Origin: Serratia proteamaculans
GTDB taxonomy: Bacteria > Pseudomonadota > Gammaproteobacteria > Enterobacterales > Enterobacteriaceae
Direction of reading: 5' to 3'
NCBI RefSeq assembly: GCF_008830365.1
Contig: NZ_WBKI01000004.1
Location: 1 to 64,000 of the forward strand
Length of the DNA: 64,000 nucleotides
Positions within the stretch are counted from its first letter, which is position 1. Each line of letters opens with the position of its first letter. Shown piece by piece: positions 28,380-39,108 of the stretch. The notes below the pieces were generated by a model. That model was not told the origin of the DNA. It saw only the letters and a program-made list of their open reading frames with translations, and made no database searches. Position numbers and translations under genes: made by a program.

Positions 28380-30056
28380 CTAAAAGGTGTACGAGAAGCG
28401 GGCCAGCACCTGGATCGGGTCGTCCGGCAGGGTGTGACTGGACAACAGCCAGCCTCGGCTGGCTTCGACGTCGATGATGGCGCGCTGATAACGCAGGGTG
28501 GCTCCGGCGCTCAGTCCGGCGCTGCTTTGCCAGCCCGAAGGCCGATTGTCACGTGGCAGCACCCGGCCGACGTCGCCACCGAGGCGAGGGGTGAGGGTGC
28601 TTTGGCCCAGATTAAAGCTGCGGGACAGGGTGTTTTGCAGATACCAACCGTTATCGCCGGACAGCGTGCTGCGGCTGAAACCGCGGATCGCGCTGCGGTC
28701 GGTCAGGCTGAGCCATTCCACGCCGGGCAGGCGATCGCGACTGTATTGCCCGTACAGCAGGTTGCTGAGCTGGTAACTGGAACCGGCCAGGGTGAAGCGT
28801 TGAGTGAGGTTGGTGAACAGCTTGCCCTTGGTGAATTGGGCATCGGGCAGACCGGCACCGCTGTGGCGATCGGCACCGAACCACGGCAGTCCTTGCTCTA
28901 CGCTGAGGTTGGCGCTGATCAACCCGGTAGGCAGGATCTGCAGGTGGTTAACCCCCAGTTCGAACAGGCTGAGTGTCGGGCTGCCGAGACCGATACGTAC
29001 GTTCTCGAAATAGTTATTGATGCGCTTATGGGTCAGTTGGCCGCTCAGGGCGTTGATCTGATCGCGATCGCGGTAAAACACATAATCTCCGCGCAGACCA
29101 TACTGTTGAGTCTGGCCGTGCAGCTTATAGCTGTTGAACACCAACTGCTGACGGTTCATGTATTGCGAATAGCTGGCAAAGCCGCTGAAGGTAAAAGCGC
29201 CGTAGGGCATAGAATAGAGCAGGGTATAGGCGCGGTTGTAGCGCTGCGACGGATCCTTCAGAGTACCGGCGACGTTCAGACTGACAAAGTCCGACAGGCC
29301 GAACGGGCTGTCCAGCGTTGCGGTGCTGCGCGCCAACCACTGGCCGGTATTTTTCTGGCCATAGTTGTCCAGGGTGGCAGATAGCAACCAGGGTTTGGCA
29401 TGTTGGTTGTGCAACCGAATAATAGAACCGCCGGTTTGGGTACCCGGCAATATATCCAGTCGGGTTTTATTCGATTGCAAACGATTGGCCTGATCCAATC
29501 CCTGATCGAGCTGAGTTAATTTCAGCGGCTGACCTTCCAGTCCTGGGAATAATAACTGGCTGTTAACCCAGCGATCTCCCCCTTCTATTTTTTCGATAAA
29601 TCCTTCAGTGACCCGCAGGCCCAACTCACCCTCGGCATTGGGGCGAATAAACTGTACGCGGGCGGTGATATAGCCTTTATCAAGATATAAGTGGGTGAGT
29701 TCGCGGGTCAGACGGTTGATGTCATTACTGCTGATGCAACGCTGTGGCAATGCGCTGAGTGCCGCCAAATCTTTCGCCGACAGCAGAGTAACGCCCTGCA
29801 GATACACGCCGTCGATGGGCAGGCACTGGGCAGAACGTGGCAGTGTCGGTGGCGCGGGTTCGGGTTCTGCCAGTAATTGCTGTTGTTTAAGCTGTTGGTA
29901 GCGTCGCTGCTCGATCTGTTGATTGACTTCACGCGTGCCATCTTGCAAAGCGCGGCGTGATTCGCTCATCGGCGAGAAATGCTCCATTTCCGGCAGGGTA
30001 GCGGCAGGGATCGCGGTACTGAACAGCAGCACCAGGGCGGCGGTTTTTTTAATCAT
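28380..30056 (-). CDS. shlB: Haemolysin activator ShlB, TpsB outer-membrane transporter
   Basis: ShlB secretes and activates ShlA across the outer membrane. The 558 residues (557 in S. marcescens) show a signal peptide ending near Ala19, a charged glutamine-rich helical linker, two POTRA domains (about 75-225, beginning near GVYLQGVTLLSAKDLAAL), and a 16-strand beta-barrel ending in a terminal phenylalanine (FSYTF), as outer-membrane proteins do. The IRGF motif of the lid loop is present in SAIRGFSRST. It is the first gene of the shlBA operon. Iron-dependent control is known for this operon in S. marcescens, but I could not identify a convincing Fur box. Confidence 0.93.
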   Translation of the reverse strand: MIKKTAALVLLFSTAIPAATLPEMEHFSPMSESRRALQDGTREVNQQIEQRRYQQLKQQQLLAEPEPAPPTLPRSAQCLPIDGVYLQGVTLLSAKDLAALSALPQRCISSNDINRLTRELTHLYLDKGYITARVQFIRPNAEGELGLRVTEGFIEKIEGGDRWVNSQLLFPGLEGQPLKLTQLDQGLDQANRLQSNKTRLDILPGTQTGGSIIRLHNQHAKPWLLSATLDNYGQKNTGQWLARSTATLDSPFGLSDFVSLNVAGTLKDPSQRYNRAYTLLYSMPYGAFTFSGFASYSQYMNRQQLVFNSYKLHGQTQQYGLRGDYVFYRDRDQINALSGQLTHKRINNYFENVRIGLGSPTLSLFELGVNHLQILPTGLISANLSVEQGLPWFGADRHSGAGLPDAQFTKGKLFTNLTQRFTLAGSSYQLSNLLYGQYSRDRLPGVEWLSLTDRSAIRGFSRSTLSGDNGWYLQNTLSRSFNLGQSTLTPRLGGDVGRVLPRDNRPSGWQSSAGLSAGATLRYQRAIIDVEASRGWLLSSHTLPDDPIQVLARFSYTF

Positions 30057-30250
30057 TGTAATCCATTATGAGAAGCCGCCGGGGCGGCCTGCTCAATCCA
30101 TGAGGTCAATATACGGGCGGCCAGCGGCCGGCCCGAAATAGCGAGCGACAAGCACATTGCGTGATATCTCGACTTGCCACAGGCAAATTAAGACGGTGGG
30201 TGTATATCTAAATAATAATTAGGCTGCTTGTTTTAATTTTCAGATCTCTT

Positions 30251-30281
30251 GAGTTAATTAACTAAAAAAAGTAATTAACTC
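30251..30281. repeat. 10-bp inverted repeat in the shlB promoter region
   Basis: gagttaatta (30251-30260) and taattaactc (30272-30281) are perfect reverse complements separated by an A-rich 11-nt loop. It could be a regulator site or a stem in the shlBA leader. No known regulator was matched. Confidence 0.6.
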
Positions 30282-30411
30282 CTCCGCCATTTAAACTTTA
30301 TCGGCACGGATAGGAAGAATCTGAATTTTTATTTTATTGGGGGATAATAGAGGATGAGGGTAATTCTGACAATCCGACCAGTGGGAAATACGAAATTTCG
30401 CAGAAGGGGTG

Positions 30412-30433
30412 GGGCACAGTCATTTGTGCCCCA
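30412..30433 (-). terminator. Hairpin downstream of the PanS-like gene
   Basis: An 8-bp stem (ggggcaca/tgtgcccc) with a 6-nt loop starts 8 nt after the stop codon of the transporter gene. It lacks a clear T run in the minus direction, so it may need Rho or act as a 3'-end stabiliser. Confidence 0.5.
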
Positions 30434-30441
30434 GGGTGTAA

Positions 30442-31359
30442 TTATTTTTTGTTGATCGGCCGACCGGACCAGTAACCTGCCAGCAGTGAGCCGGACAGGT
30501 TATGCCACACCGAGAACAGGGCACCCGGCAGTGCGGCCAGCGGTGAGAAGTAGATTTTGCCCAGCGTCGCCGCCAGCCCGGAGTTCTGCATGCCGACCTC
30601 AATTGCCAGCGTGCGGCAGGTAGATTCGTCAAAGCCAAATAGCTTGCCGCCCCAGTAACCGCTCAGCAGCCCGATGGCGTTATGCAGGATCACCGCGATG
30701 ATCACCACCAGCCCGACCGAGGCGATATGGCTTTGGCTACCGGCCACCACTGCACTGATGATCGCCAAAATGCACACCATCGACAGCGCCGGCAGAATGG
30801 GCTCAATGCGTTTGACGGTTTTGGTAAAGGTGTGATGGACGATCAACCCCAGGCCAATCGGGATCACTACGATCTGCAGAATGCTCAGCAGCATGCCCAT
30901 GACGTCGACGCTGATCTCGGTATCGACATACAGGCGGGTCAGCAGCGGCGTGGCGAAGACGCCCACCAGCGTGGAGACCGCCGAGATGGTCACTGACAGT
31001 GCCACATCGCCTTTGGCCAGATAGATCATTACGTTGGAAGCCGTACCGCTGGCAACGCTGCCCACCAGTACCATGCCTGCGGAAAGATCCGGTGGCATGT
31101 TGAACAGCATCGCCAACAGCCAGGCCGCCAGCGGCATGATCAGATAATGCAGAAAGATCCCTGCGGCCACCGGGCCTGGGCGGGACAGCACACGCCTGAA
31201 GTCATCCAGCCGCAGCGTGACGCCCATGGCGAACATGATCAGCATTAACAACGGGCTGACATAGGGGCCAATACTGGTAAAGGTGGTGGGGGTGAAGTAG
31301 GCGGCGACGGCAAGCAGCACCGCCCACAGGGGGAATAATCGGGTGAATATTGCCAGCAT
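30442..31359 (-). CDS. panS: Bile acid:Na+ symporter family protein, PanS-like
   Basis: The 305-residue inner-membrane protein has nine to ten hydrophobic segments and belongs to the BASS family. Diagnostic segments are [34 protein letters not shown] and [19 protein letters not shown]. In Salmonella the close relative PanS imports ketopantoate and related keto acids. The symbol is given by family similarity only; other members carry other organic anions. It lies 159 nt downstream of lysC on the same strand, with a large palindrome between them. Confidence 0.72.
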   Translation of the reverse strand: MLAIFTRLFPLWAVLLAVAAYFTPTTFTSIGPYVSPLLMLIMFAMGVTLRLDDFRRVLSRPGPVAAGIFLHYLIMPLAAWLLAMLFNMPPDLSAGMVLVGSVASGTASNVMIYLAKGDVALSVTISAVSTLVGVFATPLLTRLYVDTEISVDVMGMLLSILQIVVIPIGLGLIVHHTFTKTVKRIEPILPALSMVCILAIISAVVAGSQSHIASVGLVVIIAVILHNAIGLLSGYWGGKLFGFDESTCRTLAIEVGMQNSGLAATLGKIYFSPLAALPGALFSVWHNLSGSLLAGYWSGRPINKK

Positions 31360-31404
31360 GAATGTGGTTTCCCTTCACTAGGCTATCTTACTTGCCATTT
31401 TGAA

Positions 31405-31468
31405 CCCGGGCAGTGCTCAGAATCCTCGCGTACTCTAAGTACGCTCCGGTTCTTGTGCGCTGTCCGGG
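31405..31468. repeat. Imperfect long palindrome between lysC and panS
   Basis: Two arms of about 30 nt fold into one long stem. The tip is perfect: gcgtact (31428-31434) pairs with agtacgc (31438-31444) across a 3-nt loop. The outer arms (cccgggcagtgctca against the complement of tgcgctgtccggg) pair with a few mismatches and wobbles. It looks like a dispersed intergenic repeat unit and may stabilise or terminate the lysC transcript. Confidence 0.6.
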
Positions 31469-31518
31469 ACCAAACTGACGGCGACGATATACGCCTATTG
31501 GCGCATATATTTTTAGAA

Positions 31519-32886
31519 TTATTCGAACAGATTGTGGTGCAGGGTACGTACCACTTGCTCCGCGTCGTTGCCCGGTACCAGGAAGCACAGGTTATAGCTG
31601 CTGGCGCCGTAACAGATCATGCGGATATTGAACGGGTCGAGCACGCCAAACACTTCTTTGCCCACGCCACAGGCCTGGGAAAGTTTGTTGCCGATCAACG
31701 CCACCAGCGCCAGATTTTCTTCGACTTCTACCCGGCACAGTGATGACAGCTCGGTCAGCAATGAGGTGGTCAGCAGGCTGCCGCCGGTAGAGGTAGAGCC
31801 GGTGGTGTCCATGGTCAGCGCTACGCTGACTTCTGATGTGGTGATCAGATCCACCGAGATGTTGTGACGTGCCAGAATGTTGAACACTTCGGCCAGGAAG
31901 CCACGGGCATGCAGCATGTTGAGGCTGTGCAGCGTCAGTAGGGTTTGCTTGCGGCGCAGTGCCAGCGCACGGAACAGCGGCGGGTTCTCGGTGGTGTTAC
32001 ACACCAACGTTCCCCCGGCGGCCGGATCTTTGCTTGAACCGACAAACACCGGAATATCACTGCGTACGGCCGGCAGCAAGGTGGCCGGATGCAGCACTTT
32101 CGCGCCGAAGGTGGCCATTTCTGCCGCTTCTTCGAAGGTGATTCTATCGATGCGTTTTGCTGACGGGACCACGCGTGGATCGGTAGTGTAGATGCCTGGC
32201 ACGTCGGTCCAGATATCTACCCGGTTGACGCTCAGCGCTTCGCCCAGCAGTGCCGCGGTGTAATCGCTGCCGCCACGGCCCAGCGTGGTGGTACGGCCTT
32301 TCGGCTCGCTGCCGATAAAGCCCTGAGTGACCACCAGCGCTTCTTGCAGGCGTGGCTTGAGTAGCGACAGGGCCAGTTGTTTCAGCACCGCGTTATCTGG
32401 TGTAGCACGGCCGAAATGGTCGTCGGTGTGCATCACTTTACGCACGTCAAACCACTCTGCCTGTACCTGGCGGGCGCGGAGGATCTCAACGAACAGCAGG
32501 GTAGACATCAGTTCACCATGACTAACCAGCTCGTCAGTCAAGGCCGTTGAGGTTGCCAGCGCAGCTGCTTCGGACAGCATGGCGATGTTTTCCAGCATGC
32601 GGTCAATTTCCTCGCGAATAACCGTCGGGCTATCGAGGCGATCAAGGATGGCGTATTGGATGCGACGGATTTCATCGAGCTGGAAATGGCGTTTGTCGGC
32701 ATCGCTGCCTTCGGCCAGAGCCACCAACAGGTTGGTGACGCCCGCGGAAGCGGACAAGACCACCAGGCGTACCTCCGGATTGGCGAGTACGACGTCGGCG
32801 CTGCGGTTCATAGCCTCAAAGTCGGCAACGCTGGTGCCGCCGAATTTGGCGACAACGGTGGAATTCTGGGGTGCTGCTTGGTTCAT
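31519..32886 (-). CDS. lysC: Lysine-sensitive aspartokinase III
   Basis: LysC phosphorylates aspartate, the first step toward lysine, threonine and methionine. The 455-residue protein has the kinase signature VVAKFGGTSVADFEAMNRSA at the N-terminus, the GRGGSDYTAALLGEAL nucleotide/substrate loop in the middle, and two ACT domains after about residue 300 (TLLTLHSLNMLHARGFLAEVF, NLALVALIGNKLSQACGVGKEVFGVL), where lysine binds. It is preceded by a lysine riboswitch. The length is slightly more than E. coli (449), the extra residues being at the N-terminus. Confidence 0.95.
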   Translation of the reverse strand: MNQAAPQNSTVVAKFGGTSVADFEAMNRSADVVLANPEVRLVVLSASAGVTNLLVALAEGSDADKRHFQLDEIRRIQYAILDRLDSPTVIREEIDRMLENIAMLSEAAALATSTALTDELVSHGELMSTLLFVEILRARQVQAEWFDVRKVMHTDDHFGRATPDNAVLKQLALSLLKPRLQEALVVTQGFIGSEPKGRTTTLGRGGSDYTAALLGEALSVNRVDIWTDVPGIYTTDPRVVPSAKRIDRITFEEAAEMATFGAKVLHPATLLPAVRSDIPVFVGSSKDPAAGGTLVCNTTENPPLFRALALRRKQTLLTLHSLNMLHARGFLAEVFNILARHNISVDLITTSEVSVALTMDTTGSTSTGGSLLTTSLLTELSSLCRVEVEENLALVALIGNKLSQACGVGKEVFGVLDPFNIRMICYGASSYNLCFLVPGNDAEQVVRTLHHNLFE

Positions 32887-33040
32887 GTAAAAACCTCGTG
32901 TCAGGGTGGCTCTATTCAGAGAGCGCTTTTTTCATAGCCTTGGCACAAGGGAGGAGCGATAAACGGGGGCAGGCGTAGGGGTTAAAGCTACGATACACCC
33001 AGAAGCGCCCCACCTTGCTGATTGTCATTACGGACAATCC
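32887..33040 (-). promoter_or_regulatory. lysC expression platform and leader
   Basis: Between aptamer and start codon the minus strand carries a hairpin gattgtc-n-gacaatc and, close to the ATG, ccttgtgcc followed by cctgacacgagg. As in E. coli, cttgtg can pair with cacgag and so hide the gagg ribosome-binding site. This suggests translational control, possibly with premature transcript decay or termination. Confidence 0.6.
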
Positions 33041-33214
33041 CTGGTGACAACCCAGAGGATTCAGCCCCTGTGGTCGATACGATGAATGCCGCACATCACC
33101 TTACCTCGGCGTCGCTCCCCCTCAAGTGCCGTCATCGGAAAACGGCTCCTCTGACACTCTACCTGGGCGACGCACCTCTTCTGGCTTGCGCACCGGGTGC
33201 GCAAGTAGGCTGTT
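33041..33214 (-). promoter_or_regulatory. Lysine riboswitch (L-box) of lysC
   Basis: Read on the minus strand, this leader follows the E. coli lysC L-box closely: an initial stem with gcgcacccggtgcgc, then ccagaagaggtgcgtcgccc, the aggagccg loop, a gaggggga segment, gaggtaaggtgatg, and ggggctgaatcc followed by gggttgtcaccag. Lysine binding to the aptamer switches off lysC. The aptamer ends about 155 nt before the start codon, leaving room for the expression platform. Confidence 0.93.
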
Positions 33215-33240
33215 AGGAATAGCCGGTAATCACGCTGCTG

Positions 33241-35049
33241 TCAACGTCCGGACGTTGAGGGATTTTCATCTTGCACCAGCGCAATCAACGTACAGGGCAT
33301 CGCCGGGACGAAACCGGTACCAATGGGTTGCAGAGTGCCATCCTCCCGTTGGCTAAATAACGGAATAATCCCCTGATTTTTTTCAATATATTCCAGCCAG
33401 CCAAAGTTTTCGTTCAGCTTGGTAGCCTTGATGGTGGCGCCGTGGGCGATCAGGCTGCTTAACCGGCCGTAGGTGGCTTCTTGATTGAACAAAACTTCAT
33501 GCCGACGGAAGCGTGAGCTTTCCCCACTGTTGCCACGGCCTTTCAGCGGCGCGCCGGAGCGGATGGCGAATACCTGTCCTTCGCCAAAAATATGGCCGAA
33601 GTGATAGACCGCCAGCGCATTCTGATGGCGGTTAGGCGACAGCGCCAACACCTGCGCGGTATCGCTGAGATCGAGGTAGTTCTCGGCATGCTCGGAGTAA
33701 GCATGCCCATAATAGGCGGGGATACCGTCCATGCGCGCCTGACGGTAATACTCCCAACTGCTGTCGGTGACGATCACCGGGATATTCATTTTTCTCAACG
33801 CCTGCGCCAGCATGCGCGCCACGCTGTTGGCACCGACGATCAATACCCCGCGCGGTTTTTGCTGCTGCACCCGCAGCCAGCGCGCCATCATGCTGCTGGT
33901 CAGACTTTGCAGCACCACGGTACCGATGATCACGGCAAATACCACGGTTACCAGCCGATCGGCTCCCGGGTAGCCACTACGCTGCAAGGTCAGGGCGAAC
34001 AGCGAACTGACCGCCGCGGCGACGATGCCGCGCGGCGAAATCCAGCACAGCAGCAGCCGATCGCGCCAGTGCAGGGAAGAGCGCCAGGTCGATACAGCAA
34101 TACACAGCGGCCTTGCAATAAACTGCACCACCAGCAACAGACCCAGCAGTGGCCAGCCCATATTCCACAGCGCCTGGATATCAAGCCGCGCCGCCAAAAT
34201 GATAAACAACGCTGAAATCAGGATCGCCGACAGCTCTTCCTTGAATGCCAGTATGTCGCTGGTATCTACATCGCGCATATTGGCTAGCCAGATACCCATT
34301 ACCGTGACGGTCAGCAGCCCGGACTCGTCGGCAATGGCGTTGGACACGCCAAAAGCGGTCAGCATGATCGCCAGCACCGCCAGGTTTTGCAGGTAGCCCG
34401 GCAACCAGACGCGGCGCAGCGCCAGACCCAGCAGGTAACCGAACAACGCACCGGCCACCAGGCCAACGGCAGCGGTGATCCCCAGCGTGTAGAACAGGTG
34501 GGTGTAAGACTCTGAATGTTGTTTCAGTACGATAAATTCAAACACCAGCAGGGTGAAGATAGCGCCGACCGGGTCGATCACTATGCCTTCCCAGCGCAAC
34601 ACCTGGTTGATATTGGCGTTGGGCCGTACCACTCGCATCAGCGGGGCGATGACCGTCGGACCGGTAACCACCGTGACTGCACCGATCAGCGCGGCCAGCT
34701 CGGGCGGAAAGTCCAGTAGCCACCAGCAGGCTACGCCGATCACCAGGAAGGTCATCAGCATGCCGATGGTCACCAGGTTGCGCACTACGCCACCGAGGCC
34801 ACGTATTTCCTCGACCCGCAGCGTCAGCGCTCCTTCAAACAGAATAATGGCGACAGACAGCGACACCAGCGGGAACAGCAGATCGCCAAACAACGCGTCC
34901 GGTTGAACCAGATGCACCACCGGCCCCAACACCACGCCAAACACCAACAGCGGCAGAATGGCCGGCAGGCGCAACAGCCAGGCCAACCACTGCGCCAGCA
35001 GTGAACTCAAGCCAATAACCACTAACATCAACGGGGCAGATAATTCCAT
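33241..35049 (-). CDS. CPA1-family cation:proton antiporter with TrkA-N-like cytoplasmic domain
   Basis: A 602-residue protein with about twelve hydrophobic segments up to about residue 385 and a cytoplasmic C-terminal half. The membrane part carries TVVTGPTVIAPLMR, WEGIVIDPVGAI and ISPRGIVAAAVSSLFAL, typical of NhaP/CPA1 exchangers. Residues from about 395 (RGVLIVGANSVARMLAQALRKMNIPVIVTD) form a Rossmann-like TrkA-N/RCK segment that may bind nucleotide. It should exchange Na+ or K+ for H+. No specific gene name is justified. It is divergent from pgi, with a 17-bp palindrome in the gap at 35162-35178. Confidence 0.82.
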   Translation of the reverse strand: MELSAPLMLVVIGLSSLLAQWLAWLLRLPAILPLLVFGVVLGPVVHLVQPDALFGDLLFPLVSLSVAIILFEGALTLRVEEIRGLGGVVRNLVTIGMLMTFLVIGVACWWLLDFPPELAALIGAVTVVTGPTVIAPLMRVVRPNANINQVLRWEGIVIDPVGAIFTLLVFEFIVLKQHSESYTHLFYTLGITAAVGLVAGALFGYLLGLALRRVWLPGYLQNLAVLAIMLTAFGVSNAIADESGLLTVTVMGIWLANMRDVDTSDILAFKEELSAILISALFIILAARLDIQALWNMGWPLLGLLLVVQFIARPLCIAVSTWRSSLHWRDRLLLCWISPRGIVAAAVSSLFALTLQRSGYPGADRLVTVVFAVIIGTVVLQSLTSSMMARWLRVQQQKPRGVLIVGANSVARMLAQALRKMNIPVIVTDSSWEYYRQARMDGIPAYYGHAYSEHAENYLDLSDTAQVLALSPNRHQNALAVYHFGHIFGEGQVFAIRSGAPLKGRGNSGESSRFRRHEVLFNQEATYGRLSSLIAHGATIKATKLNENFGWLEYIEKNQGIIPLFSQREDGTLQPIGTGFVPAMPCTLIALVQDENPSTSGR

Positions 35050-35255
35050 AGTCGTGTCCTTCGTGTTTCAAAGCGCAGCCTGCTGGTCGCGCATCCTTCG
35101 CCTAATTACGTCAATGACGTGGTGATAACCTGACACAGTTTAGTGACAGTTAACTAACCCTGATAACAGGCTGTTATCCAAAAGTATAGGGGAAGAGCTG
35201 AAACGATGCGGCGGCGTTTGACAGTTAGCGCCTATCGCAAGAAAAGAGATCATAA

Positions 35256-36968
<1,713 letters not shown>

Positions 36969-36991
36969 TTACCGCCTGAATTGATGCCAAT

Positions 36992-37018
36992 AAAAAACCC
37001 GCCGCGGCGGGTTTTTTT
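36992..37018. terminator. Bidirectional terminator between pgi and wzi
   Basis: A perfect palindromic core cccgccgcggcggg is flanked by an A run on the left and a T run on the right, so it can terminate pgi on the plus strand and the convergent wzi gene on the minus strand. Confidence 0.92.
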
Positions 37019-37030
37019 ACGTCTGAACGA

Positions 37031-38467
37031 TTACAGATTGATTGGCACTTCGAAACTGATGCCTGCGCCCACGTCATCGGCGGTGCTGGCGTTGTTATCG
37101 GTGTACCACAGGCTGGTATCGAATTTGACCTGGGAAGGAAGGGTGTAACCCCAGCCGAGCTGAATGCCTTTCAGCGTGTCAGATTTCGGGAACGCCTGGT
37201 TGATTGACTGGCTATTCGGGTTCACTTTGGCGTACACCAAACGGGTGCTCCAGCGTTGGCTGTCGTCCAGCACCAGCTCTACACGGCCGGACAGCATTTG
37301 CCCGTCGCCGCCCATGGCATGACCCAGCGGGTAGCCTTGCTGGTAGTAGCCACCTTTGTAGGTGTAATGGGTGTAAACATAGTTTTTGCGGTTCATGTCG
37401 GCGCGGGTATCCGCACCTTCGATATACCAGTTGATGGTGGTTGGGCCCCATTCCGGGTGACCTTCCAGGCCCAGCAGATAGGTGTTTTGCGACGGCAGCA
37501 TGCCGGCTTCATCTTCACCCACCAACTGACCGTACAAACTGACCGGCAGGCCAATCAGCGGCTGCATTTTCAGCTTGAAGTCGAAACCGGCAAGCTGGTT
37601 GCCCGGATCGTTGCCCTGGCCGGAGTCATCGTTGTCATTGCCTGAAAACGCATCCCAGAAGGAGCTCCAGGACTGCGGACGACCCTCACCGCCCCATTGC
37701 ATGATGCGCGAAGCACCCAGCTCGAGGAAGTTGGTCGGCATCATGGTCAAACGACCGCCGATCAGTTTGGTGTGTGGTACCGAAGAATACTGTGACAACT
37801 GGCCAGCGGTAAGCTGGTACTGCCAACGGCCAATCCACGACAGCCAAGGGGTTTCAAACGGCGATTGGTCGGCGCGCTGCAGCATAAATCCGGCAACCGG
37901 TCGTGCGGCGTCGGAACGAATCAGGCTACCGTCATAGCCCGGCCCCCACCATTGGGATACTTCACCGAAGGATAACCATTGGTTCCAGATTTTTACTGCA
38001 CCATAGGAGCCATTAAGGTTGAATTTGGAGCCGTCGCTGACGCGTTGATCGCCCTCAACCGACCCCTGGACGCGCACGTCCCAGAACTCGCCGTTGGCAC
38101 CGGCACCGATAGTCAGGCTTTGGTCTGCGTACTGGTTCTGACCGAAGCCCTGCGGTGTGCCCGGCTTGTCGGTGGCAGCGTAGCCGCTGATGCGAATATT
38201 GGCTTTTAAGTCACCGACGCGGCGTTGAACGCGGTCGAGGACGTTTTTCTCGGTATTGGTTACCGGTTTGGCCTGGGAAATAACGGAGGTGATTTCTTCC
38301 TGACTCAGCGGCCAGGTCGACAGGCTGACGTTGATGACACCGCGGTCGGACAGCCAGGCCAGGTCATTACGCAGATCATTATCAGGGGTGACCAATCCGC
38401 TGGCATGACTGCTTAATGCACAGGTAAACAGGCCTGCGGCGACCAGTCCGTTAAGTTTAGCGCGCAT
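37031..38467 (-). CDS. wzi: Capsule assembly protein Wzi family, outer membrane
   Basis: Wzi is an outer-membrane beta-barrel lectin that anchors group 1 capsule at the cell surface. The 478-residue product aligns with Klebsiella/E. coli Wzi over its whole length: signal peptide ending near Ala22, the NDLRNDLAWLSDRGVI segment, GPGYDGSLIRSDAARP, LELGASRIMQWGGEGRP and ADTLKGIQLGW-type segments (here SDTLKGIQLGW). It stands alone between pgi and psiE, where E. coli has yjbEFGH, and no polysaccharide synthesis gene is near it. It may anchor a capsule encoded elsewhere. Confidence 0.88.
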   Translation of the reverse strand: MRAKLNGLVAAGLFTCALSSHASGLVTPDNDLRNDLAWLSDRGVINVSLSTWPLSQEEITSVISQAKPVTNTEKNVLDRVQRRVGDLKANIRISGYAATDKPGTPQGFGQNQYADQSLTIGAGANGEFWDVRVQGSVEGDQRVSDGSKFNLNGSYGAVKIWNQWLSFGEVSQWWGPGYDGSLIRSDAARPVAGFMLQRADQSPFETPWLSWIGRWQYQLTAGQLSQYSSVPHTKLIGGRLTMMPTNFLELGASRIMQWGGEGRPQSWSSFWDAFSGNDNDDSGQGNDPGNQLAGFDFKLKMQPLIGLPVSLYGQLVGEDEAGMLPSQNTYLLGLEGHPEWGPTTINWYIEGADTRADMNRKNYVYTHYTYKGGYYQQGYPLGHAMGGDGQMLSGRVELVLDDSQRWSTRLVYAKVNPNSQSINQAFPKSDTLKGIQLGWGYTLPSQVKFDTSLWYTDNNASTADDVGAGISFEVPINL

Positions 38468-38692
38468 AAATAAATATTCCCTTGTTAATTCGAGTTGTTT
38501 GTTTTATGTAAAGATCTATGACCCATCATAGTTGACATTTCAATTTGCTACAAATATATCCATACGAAACATTTATTTATAACAGTCTGAATAGTATTAA
38601 TTTTTTCCTGGCACCGTGCGGATTTTAATTTTTAAGATAATGCCTATGTTAGGATGCGCGGATAACTACAGTTGTATTGATGGGGAATATTT

Positions 38693-39100
38693 ATGGCAAA
38701 AACCTCCCGCTCGGTGACGATCGCCAAAGGGTTGCAACGGGTGTTGAATGTCGGACTGCTGCTGCTGGCAGCGATCCTGATCGTCTTTTTGGTTAAAGAA
38801 ACCATTCATTTGGCGAAAGTCTTGTTTGTCAACAACGAGGAGTCGACGTCCTATCTGCTGATTGAAGGGATTGTGATTTACTTCCTCTACTTTGAGTTTA
38901 TCGCCTTGATTGTGAAGTATTTTGAGTCGGGTTATCACTTCCCGCTGCGTTACTTTATTTATATCGGCATTACCGCAATTATCCGTTTGATCATTGTGGA
39001 TCATGAAAATCCAATCGATACGCTAATTTATTCTGCCGCGATATTGTTACTAGTGGTAACGCTTTATCTGGCCAATACCGACCGCTTAAAAAGAGAATAA
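38693..39100 (+). CDS. psiE: Phosphate-starvation-inducible protein PsiE
   Basis: A 135-residue inner-membrane protein with about four hydrophobic segments, close in length and sequence to E. coli PsiE (136). The conserved centre reads [49 protein letters not shown]. Its function is unknown; in E. coli it is induced by phosphate starvation and repressed by cAMP-CRP. It lies next to malG, convergent, as in E. coli. I could not identify a pho box with confidence. Confidence 0.92.
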   Translation: MAKTSRSVTIAKGLQRVLNVGLLLLAAILIVFLVKETIHLAKVLFVNNEESTSYLLIEGIVIYFLYFEFIALIVKYFESGYHFPLRYFIYIGITAIIRLIIVDHENPIDTLIYSAAILLLVVTLYLANTDRLKRE

Positions 39101-39108
39101 ACAGGGAT

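Larger units (their letters stand above)
30057..30441 (-). promoter_or_regulatory. shlB upstream region
   Basis: This 385-bp gap lies between shlB and the downstream end of the PanS-like gene. The half near shlB is ordinary in composition; 30190-30350 is very AT-rich and contains a 10-bp perfect inverted repeat (30251-30281) and an imperfect palindrome ctaaataataattag near 30208-30222. Promoters of shlBA should lie here. No small gene was found. Confidence 0.5.

Noticed and set aside
30200-30225. Fur box before shlB
   Set aside because: The imperfect palindrome ctaaataataattag shares too few positions with the 19-bp Fur consensus to be called.
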